A DNA stretch of 64,000 nt. Origin: Cunninghamia lanceolata (lineage: Eukaryota > Streptophyta > Pinopsida > Cupressales > Cupressaceae). Positions 56,872 through 64,000 of this stretch are shown piece after piece; position 1 is the stretch's first letter, and the number at the start of each line of letters is the position of its first letter. Under the pieces are notes generated by a model. That model saw nothing but the letters and a program-made list of their open reading frames with translations. It was not told the origin of the DNA and searched no databases. The stretch spans positions 1,798,001 to 1,862,000 of the forward strand of contig BSBN01000829.1 of the NCBI GenBank assembly GCA_027924645.1, read 5' to 3'. A program made the translations under genes and the position numbers.

Positions 56872-58449
56872 TGTTGATATGTGTCAGACAATTGAGAGGG
56901 GGGTGAATTAGTTGTCACCAAAACTTACACTTTCTGCAATTTAAACATTCATCACTTATCCACAATTATTATGATTTAACAATGAGTGCATGAAGTCATA
57001 AACTTAACCATAGATACATCATCAAACATAAGAGATATCAGATTTACATGGAAAACCCCAAGGTGGGGAAAAACCATGGAGAGGATTAAATCTCAATATA
57101 TATTGCAATCTTGAAATAATGATGTTGAGGCTTGGTCACTCCACAGGCCTAAACATACTGGCTTACTGCCATGAAGAACAACTAGGTCTAGTAGGCTCAT
57201 TGCCTCAACCCTAAACCTAGGAAGATTACAATAAGGGCTATTAAACCCTAAGGGTTGTTAAACCCTACTAGTGGCTTACTGCCAAACTCACTGCCATGAT
57301 CAACACATTTCTATATATGCAACTGAAGTACAATAATTCCCCTACTCTGCTCTTCCTCTGCTTTGCTCTTCCTCTACTCTGCTCTTCCTCTTCTTCCTCT
57401 GCCTCTTCTCTGCTCTGCCTTTTGGACATTTCTTAATATCTTTTCATTTTTCACTCAAGGACACCTTTTCCATGACTCAACTACAAGTATTTACACACTA
57501 CATCAACCTTGGAATGATCATCAAGGTTGGCATCACAATCATCAACCATTGGAACAATCTCCAAGGTTGGTATTTACAAAATAGTTTCTAACCTATTGCA
57601 ACATTATGAAAGGGGAATGAAATATAGATCATGCCATGCCTTAGCTGAAATTCAAACACAATCTTCCACACCATAACTTGCTTCCACAAACTTCTAGAGA
57701 TCTTTGCAAACACTAGGATCAACTAGGTCAGCCAAGACTAGTTACATGCTACATTATCTGGGAACAATCTTCACACACCATCTCAATTTCTTAACATGGA
57801 CCAAAGTCTAGATAGGAACATGATTAGGAGACATCCACAAGCACGCTATAATCATCAGGAGCAACCACATGAAACTTAACCACTTTATCCATAGGAATCT
57901 TCTCACCAAAACACATGAACTTCACTGTCTTCAACTATCATAAAAGAAAGATAGCTTGTGGACCACCAAACCACAAACCATTGCAACTGTAGGCACTTAT
58001 CATCCCAGACTTCCCTTAAGAACTATAGAGCCAAGTACTTTATTGTAGAGGAATGCAGAGCAGAATACTTTCTTCTTATCCCATATGAACTTATAGAAAA
58101 AGTAGGTTTCACTCTGGTGAACACAACTCACTCAGATCTTCATGCAGATGGCTCAAACTTGGAATGCAACATCCTTAGTCATTCCTCTAACTTTCTTCCA
58201 ATCCATAGACCATGATGTTCAAGCCAAAGTAAATGCGGAGTAGTTTACCAGATTGTTCTTTAGCATACAGTTTACTGTCTATACTGCACTTCTCTGTAGC
58301 TCACTATTTTCTTCTGGAGATGCTAATTTTCTTAATATCCTCAACATACAAGTCTTCTAAACAAGTAATAGAATAAGATACAGTTGACACCAATGACAAA
58401 GGATATGTTGACATCAATGACAACACCGATTAGGCACATACTTGCAACA
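56872..58449 (-). repeat. Copia C 5' LTR (1578 bp)
   Basis: Aligns with 51011-52485 throughout except for about 90 extra bases at 57628-57715. It borders the TSD ATCTT at 58450. Confidence 0.95.
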
Positions 58450-58454
58450 ATCTT

Positions 58455-58961
58455 GTAGGGCTTGGGGTGTTTCAATCTCTCTAGATTCATTTTAGTACTA
58501 CCACTATCAATGATCATTTTACAACATTTACCTCCTAATTTGCATCTAGTCTGGAACAAACTTTTCCTTTGTAGTGGTTCCTCAGTTGTCTCTACTTGAA
58601 ATAGTGCTCTTCTCATGACTAATGATTCTCCTTTCTCTAGTTTTCCTACTGAATTAGGTGATCCAATAGGTTCTTCCTCCACATAAGTTGCTCTTGCACT
58701 ATTCTTTATCTTCTTGCTTATACTTTCCTGATGACTTTCAAATGATATGTGTCCTTCACCTCCACACTTAAAACAAGTTCCTCTGAATGTTCTCTTATCA
58801 AACCCTCTCTCATCTCTCTTATACCCTTCATTTCGATAAGAGTTATGATTCCCTCTATAGTAGAAATTTCTATCATCTCTCAGGTATGAATTGTTGTCTC
58901 TATCTTCCTTCTTGAATGGACTACTTTCTTTGTTCTGCTTCGCATAAGTGTTATCTCTCAA
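58455..58961 (-). pseudogene. gag: Gypsy B gag C-terminus (CCHC) and protease N-terminus
   Basis: - strand. A basic Arg/Asn/Tyr-rich stretch (RDDRNFYYRGNHNSYRNEGY) precedes the zinc knuckle CFKCGGEGHISFESH, then a linker and the aspartic protease start CCKMIIDSGSTKMNL (DSG active site) up to KHPKPYK, where Copia C is inserted. The frame continues artificially into the Copia LTR. Confidence 0.92.
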
Positions 58962-61900
58962 AATTGCACCCTTGCTAAGTTGTAGAACTTAGCATCTTGG
59001 AGAAACATGGGAACACTCTTAGGTTGTGGGTCACCTAATAACTGGAGTGAACCTCTAGATATGGATGGATCCTAACTGGTTATTACCTAAACTATTCTAA
59101 TGATTTGCAGAGGAAAAGGGAAAGAAAAGTACACAAACTGAAAATAAACTAAGAAAACTTCACAAAGGTGATGTACCAAAAAAAACTAAGGCCTGTAAAC
59201 ACAGCTTACATACACTCAATTCAATCAATGATAAAGCTTAACATACACAACTCAAATCTATATGTTTTTGCATAAATATTTCATAAGAAGGCTTTTATCC
59301 TCAAGTCCTAGAAGGAAAGATATTTTCACAACTAGAAACATTTACAATTCAACACAACCTACAACCTATAGCATACATATTCTTCTACAAAAGGTGCTAA
59401 CAATGAGACAAAACCACAAGGAAACAACTAATTTCACAAGTAGTTGCATCAATCAAATAAAATGCACACAATAGAGCAAAAAGATGAGAAGGTAAAATGA
59501 CTCAACTTTATTGACACCCAAAGTATCCACTGGTATACATGTCCAAAATGAGTTACAAAATATGCAGAAACTGCAAAAGGACTCCAAAAGTCACAGAGTA
59601 CAAGCTAGCATAATCAAAACTGAGTACAAATGAGTCACCCAAGTGACTATATCCATTTCCCAAGCAATTGCTCAAAAATAGGAACTAGAAACTACCTTGG
59701 GTCGGATGTTTCCAAAAAGCCCCAAATCTAGCAACTGAATCCACTCCAAAAGAGTTCCAATATGCTGAAAAAGTCAAGTTTGACCAAGTCTAACATAAAG
59801 GTATCCCAAAAATGCTCCAAGTTGCTCCAAAATAGTCAAAACAACTCCTTATATCCCTGGCACATGTTGGCTAACTGCTCTCAATCCTTTCCTATATGCT
59901 TGGCATAAGCAATAAAGTTTACCCAAACATACTCCATGTCATAAATATTCTTCATTTTTCATATTAACAATAATCTAGTGGCTTATAATTTCACCACTCA
60001 ACATTAATGTTTTACATTCAAAGCACAAATGAAGGGATAAAGGATCAAGTTTTATGCTTGGGTTCACATATTCACAAAGCACAAAAGCATCGTGACCCTA
60101 GGGATTGTCAATAAACACATCACCACCGAAGACATTTGTTTTATGAAATAAAACATAAACAAAAGAAAAAAAGACATTGGCCACTTTTAGGGTTGCAACC
60201 CTAACAACAAAGACATTGGAAACATGACATTATTCACTTTTGCATTTTTTTCTTTCTTGCTCCAATGCCGCCATCAAAGGTCCTCACTACTCCTTGCAAG
60301 TTTTGAATGGAAAATCTCCATAGATTGCTACATGAAGCTTCATTTGAGCTCAGGTAAGTTCTATCAATGACTCTTCTTTTCCAAAACTGTGTGTTCTTAT
60401 CTTTCATGAGCAAGAATACAGTAAATCTCTTTGTTTTTATTCACTTCTTTCTTAGTTTCCTTTCAACTTTAGTCATGAGATATATTTACTTGTTTTAGTT
60501 GTATACTCCTTATACTCAACTTAGCTAAAGGAATGTGATATAATTTTCTTTTGCTCAAAGCTATGTTTTAGTATACTTACATAGTATTTCTTCCTTCTGG
60601 TGCTGAGGACTCTTGATTACTCCTACTATCTTCATTAGGGTTTTGTGAAACCTTTTACTCTTCTTCTCAAACTATAGCAAATATATGTATTTTCATGATA
60701 AAAGATGATTGAAAAACAAGACATTCACTATGTCTTTGCTCATCCTGTAGTAGTATGTGAAGATTTTAGACATTTGTCATACATTTCCTTTGGTTTTGAA
60801 ATTGTGGGTCTTCCTAGTTTTGACAAATTGCTCACTTCTAGCATGATCTTCTAAGAATACTAAAGCACTGTAGAAAACCTTGCTTCAAATGCTTCGACAG
60901 TGATGTAAGTGGAAATGTAAACCCTATCTCAATGGATCCTTGTAAATTTTCATTTCTATAGAGAGATACCTATATACAACTTTAGTTGAACTATACAAAA
61001 ATTGATGAAAACTCTCTACTCTCTATAGCTTTCATGAGTATGGAATTTATAAGGTAACCCACATTTGACACTGTAACCTTCCTACCCACATTGGGTTCTG
61101 AGAGAATGTATGTACTGAAAACATGTTGCATGGAATATGGCTTAGGTATAATACTGCTATTACATTGCATTCTATCATGCGGAACTAGGGTTTTACAAAA
61201 CCCATTCTATCTCAGTTGATAAAATAGTGAACACTCACTTATCTTATTGGGAAAAAATGAAAAGTGATGTGTTTTACCTTATAAGTTTCCTACCTAGGAA
61301 ACTTTGTCAATGGAAACATTACTATCTTCTAAGAATTATCCTTGATCATGCTCTAGGTACAGTGCTCTTCAATTTGGTGTGGTAGCTTGTATATACCTTG
61401 GGTTTCTATTCTTGTCTAACATCCTGAGGTTATCATTATGTTTTCTCATATTGAGACAACATCCATTCATTGCATGTCTTGATACAGTGATCCTACCCTT
61501 CATTGTTGGATTAGAGTTTGTCTTCTTGCAAGCTACAAGCCTTGTCAATGGTTTTCTTTAGGCCTATTCTCACTGATCTATATGGCTGCCATTCTTTTCT
61601 TTACATATACTTTAGATGGTTGTTCCAAGTTCACTGAACATTTCTTAGTTATGGTAACTATCTAACGTCAGAATGCATGCTTTTAATGACACCTTGATAG
61701 AAAGTGAACAAAAATTGAATACTTCTGCATTAATGACATTATTTCTAGCATGTTGGGCTCAACCCTTGTGGGAGCCCATTTTCTCCACATGATATTTTAT
61801 AAAAAAAATGAATCAGCATCTTGATTTCTCCTATATCTACACAAATGAACAAACATGTTAGACAAAATAGTGAAGCCAAGTAGCTTCCAATGATGCTCAT

Positions 61901-62445
61901 GATAGTTGATGATATTTTGTTTCTTCTTGACATCTCTGAAATGTATTTGAACTATTTCAATGTCTTATGAAAATACACTATATGTTTGTTGAAACTAAGT
62001 TGCATATGATCATAAAATGTATCTTGAGCTCTAACAACAAAAAATTCTCAACTCTTGCAGGCATTTCTGGAGCAGCAATGAAAGGAGCTGAAGATACAGC
62101 AGATCAACATTCATCCAGGCAATGATGGATGCCTTTTCTTTTTATATGCTCTTCTTTTCCCTCAAATGTATAGTTTATTTTCATATTGCATTGGAAAAGT
62201 CATTCCCACGGCTTGTGTGGGACACTATATATCTATGATTATCAATAAAAGATAGCAATTATGCAAAGTTTATATAGTCTCTCTTTTGTATACATTTGCA
62301 AAACTGAACTATAGTTTATTAGATAATACCTCTGGCATATGAATGTAACTTTTAAAGCAAAAATCAATGTGTACCTTTATCTCCTTCTACAAACACTATC
62401 TCAGCTCAACCTAATTAAGTTTGAAGCTAAATTAGGTAACAATAA
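58962..62445. mobile_element. Insertion of unknown class in Gypsy B gag (~3.5 kb)
   Basis: The Gypsy B gag frame is readable up to YYKGERS (62440) and again from RDNTYAKQNKESS (58961), so the sequence between is an insertion. Both ends carry hairpins: GCTAAGTTGTAGAACTTAGC (58975-58994) and a 27-nt near-palindrome CCTAATT...AATTAGG (62419-62445). On the + strand it could be read as TGCACCC...GGTAACA (TG...CA ends). + strand signals include AG/GTAAGT (60353), TTGCAG/GC (62060) and AATAAA (62243). There is no pol and no clean TSD. A solo LTR, a Helitron-like element or a transduced gene fragment are all possible. Confidence 0.6.
60200..62270 (+). other. Possible spliced transcript inside the gag insertion
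   Basis: A donor-like GAGCTCAG/GTAAGTTC near 60353 and an acceptor-like CTCTTGCAG/GCATTTCTGG near 62060 bracket 1.7 kb of A/T-rich, intron-like sequence. A poly(A)-signal-like CAATAAAAG follows at 62242. The exon-like parts do not code for a recognised protein. This is inference from splice signals only. Confidence 0.3.
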
Positions 62446-63268
62446 GATCTTTCTCCTTTGTAATATGTTCTACCTCTTTGAAATTTACCTCCTCTACCTC
62501 TATGTCTTTGCTCATGCTTCTTATTCAACTTGTCTTCAACTTTCAAGGCAAATTGATATGCTTCTTCTATGGTTGTCATCCTTACCAGACTTAGTTCTTC
62601 TTGAATATTCAACCTCAATCAATTTATGTATCTTGGCATATTCTCCTTGCTTTATTCACTATGTCCAGCCTTATAATCATCTTATGAAATTATTCAGTAT
62701 ACTCCTTCACAAATTTCTCCTTTTGTTTCAAGTTTCACAATCTCTTCAACATTTTCAACTCATAGTCAGTAGGTATAAACTGATTTTTCAACTTTCTCAC
62801 CATTCTATCCCATTTTATGATATTGTCTTTTCCTCTCCTATCAATATCCAATTAAATTTCTTTCCACCAAATAGAAACATGTTCTTTCAACTTAGTCTTT
62901 GCAAATCTCATTTTCTCTGGATCTTCAATTTCTTCATATTCAAAGTATTGTTCCAAGTCATTTATCCAATCGATCAATTCCTCTATATTCAAATTTCTAA
63001 TGTACTTTAGTACATCCACTCTAGGTCTCTTTCCAATCTTCAAAATAGGTTTCAACATCTTCACCTGATCTGATTCTTCTTCTTCTAGGGTTTCTTTATT
63101 TTGATCTGCAAATTGAAATTCTTCATCATCACCTTCAACATCATGTCTAGGGGTTAGTCCTCTTCTTCTATCTTCTTCTACAACATCCAGTCTAACTTCC
63201 ATTCTTTTCATCATCTCTTCCATTCTTCCAACAATAGTTCTCATAGTAGGCATCCTTCTTGGCGGCAT
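62427..63268 (-). pseudogene. gag: Gypsy B gag, N-terminal and central part
   Basis: - strand. It starts MPPRRMPTMRTIVGRMEEMM (63268), has an acidic linker (VEGDDEEFQFADQNKETLEE), then the retrotransposon Gag domain (RPRVDVLKYIRNLNIEELID, WINDLEQYFEYEEIEDPEKM, KTKLKEHVSIWW). After shifts comes RMTTIEEAYQFALKVEDKLN and a basic Arg/Gly-rich tail (HRGRGGKFQRGRTYYKGERS), where the insertion begins. This is the usual chromovirus Gag layout; the zinc knuckle lies beyond the insertion. Confidence 0.92.
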
Positions 63269-63440
63269 CTCTTCCTAGGATCTGGTGTAATTGCCTCAAT
63301 GTGATGATCTGACTACAAGGTAGCAACTGCCTCACAATCAGCACTCTGTTGACAAACACAAGTAGACTACCTTAGGTCAGTGATCAGTTAACCACAAGAT
63401 CTTATGGAATGCCTTCACTTCCCAAAGGATTCAAAACTTT

Positions 63441-63452
63441 GCTCTAATACCA
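63441..63452 (-). other. Gypsy B primer-binding site
   Basis: On the - strand TGGTATTAGAGC, one mismatch to the initiator-Met PBS, two bases from the 5' LTR edge. Confidence 0.85.
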
Positions 63453-63454
63453 CT

Positions 63455-64000
63455 TGGTACAGTCACAGTCGGAGGGTTCACAGAATAAACTATCTAAACC
63501 ATGTAGCTAGATAAAACACAACAGAAACAACACAAATATAGAATGTAATGGATTATTCAAATGCTTAGTATATCGTATATTTAGAATGCTTATATGCTGG
63601 CAACATGCGGACTATAATCAAAGGGCTCATAGGCATTCTTTCTAGGTTACAATAGGTAAGCAAGGAATGGCATTGAAGTGCCTTCCTGAAAAGAATCTAA
63701 CTTCTAAAGCTATCTAAATCAAAACATAGAACTATTGACTTCCTAATACATCCTAGATATATATATATATATATAATCTCCAAGTTCTTAAGAATTCCTC
63801 CATGTCGGCCAAAGAAGGTTACAAACTCCAAAGAAGGATGTAACATGTAGAAACAAATAGGTAAGCCTTAAACAATTGGTACTGCTCTGTAAATGGATGA
63901 AACTTGGTGTGGACCTCAAGGAAGGTCTATCTGATCCATATGTGTCATGAATGATGTTCCATTTAGCTCTACAAGTCATGGAAGTGCTCTGCAAACCTTC
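63455..64000 (-). repeat. Gypsy B 5' LTR, partial
   Basis: Matches 46945-47490 of the 3' LTR with numerous substitutions and a longer (AT)n at about 63757-63773. It continues past the window end. Confidence 0.9.

Larger units (their letters stand above)
51011..58449 (-). mobile_element. Copia C: complete Ty1/Copia element, 7.4 kb
   Basis: Both LTRs are present (51011-52485 and 56872-58449), with a perfect PBS, a PPT and the 5-bp target duplication ATCTT (51006-51010, 58450-58454). The internal order on the - strand is gag, protease, integrase, RT, RNase H, as in Ty1/Copia. Removing it restores the Gypsy B protease frame. It is the best-preserved element in the window, though gag-pol has several stops. 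Confidence 0.96.
46945..64000 (-). mobile_element. Gypsy B: chromovirus-type Ty3/Gypsy element (5' LTR runs off window)
   Basis: On the - strand, from right to left: 5' LTR (63455 to beyond 64000), Met-tRNA PBS, gag, CCHC and protease, RT, RNase H, integrase, chromodomain-like tail, 3' LTR (46945-47754). The order PR-RT-RH-IN with a C-terminal chromodomain defines chromoviruses. Two insertions split it: Copia C (51011-58449) in the protease and an element of unknown class (about 58962-62445) in gag. Without them the internal region would be about 4.8 kb. Confidence 0.93.

Noticed and set aside
58962..62445. Canonical Helitron
   Set aside because: Hairpins are present at both ends, but no CTRR terminus, no TC/A-T insertion signature that fits the gag frame, and no Rep/helicase; left as unknown class.
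1..64000. tRNA, rRNA or organelle-derived inserts
   Set aside because: I looked for conserved rRNA blocks, tRNA-like cloverleafs and plastid gene motifs and recognised none; only the tRNA-complementary primer-binding sites are present.

Overview
The window is a stretch of gene-poor, repeat-packed nuclear DNA from a large plant genome. It shows no intact host gene. Plant Ty1/Copia and Ty3/Gypsy (chromovirus) elements, a CACTA DNA transposon, a DYW-type PPR pseudogene and a plant-like uL2/RPL8 exon fragment all point to a plant. A Penelope-like element with a GIY-YIG endonuclease domain is a lineage clue: such elements are known from conifers, so a conifer or other gymnosperm is my best guess. 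This is inference, not proof.

Layout. (1) 1-4350: the 3' half of a decayed Copia element (A), + strand, ending in its 3' LTR. A G-rich LTR remnant follows (4351-4860). (2) 6866-42485: one old LTR element ('LTR-X'), now spread over 35.6 kb because other elements landed in its two LTRs. Its 5' LTR is split by a 20.9-kb CACTA transposon (7535-28477, TSD CTT) and by a 3.1-kb LTR element with a single ORF (29569-32692, TSD TCCAC). Its 3' LTR is split by a 4.85-kb solo-LTR-like element (37519-42367, TSD TATTA), which contains a further ~750-bp insertion. (3) The CACTA element carries a Penelope-like retroelement pseudogene (9737-12618), a 1.8-kb pyrimidine tract, palindrome and minisatellite blocks, a PPR-DYW pseudogene pair broken by a ~320-bp foldback hairpin, and an RPL8 fragment. 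No CACTA transposase is recognisable. (4) 42486-46944: an LTR-like region, an unrecognised short ORF, a ~216-bp tandem repeat and an ancient Gypsy gag/RT remnant on the - strand. (5) 46945-64000 (runs off the window): a - strand chromovirus (Gypsy B) inserted in that remnant. It is split in its protease by a complete - strand Copia element C (51011-58449, TSD ATCTT) and in its gag by a 3.5-kb insertion of unknown class (about 58962-62445).

The genes do not form a working pathway. They are gag-pol remnants, captured exons and terminal repeats. Almost every coding segment has stops or frameshifts; the 258-codon ORF of the small LTR element (30867-31643) is the longest clean non-pol frame. The value of the window is its readable insertion history (at least three nesting levels, with target-site duplications preserved), the plant Penelope element, and several structured repeats without an obvious family.
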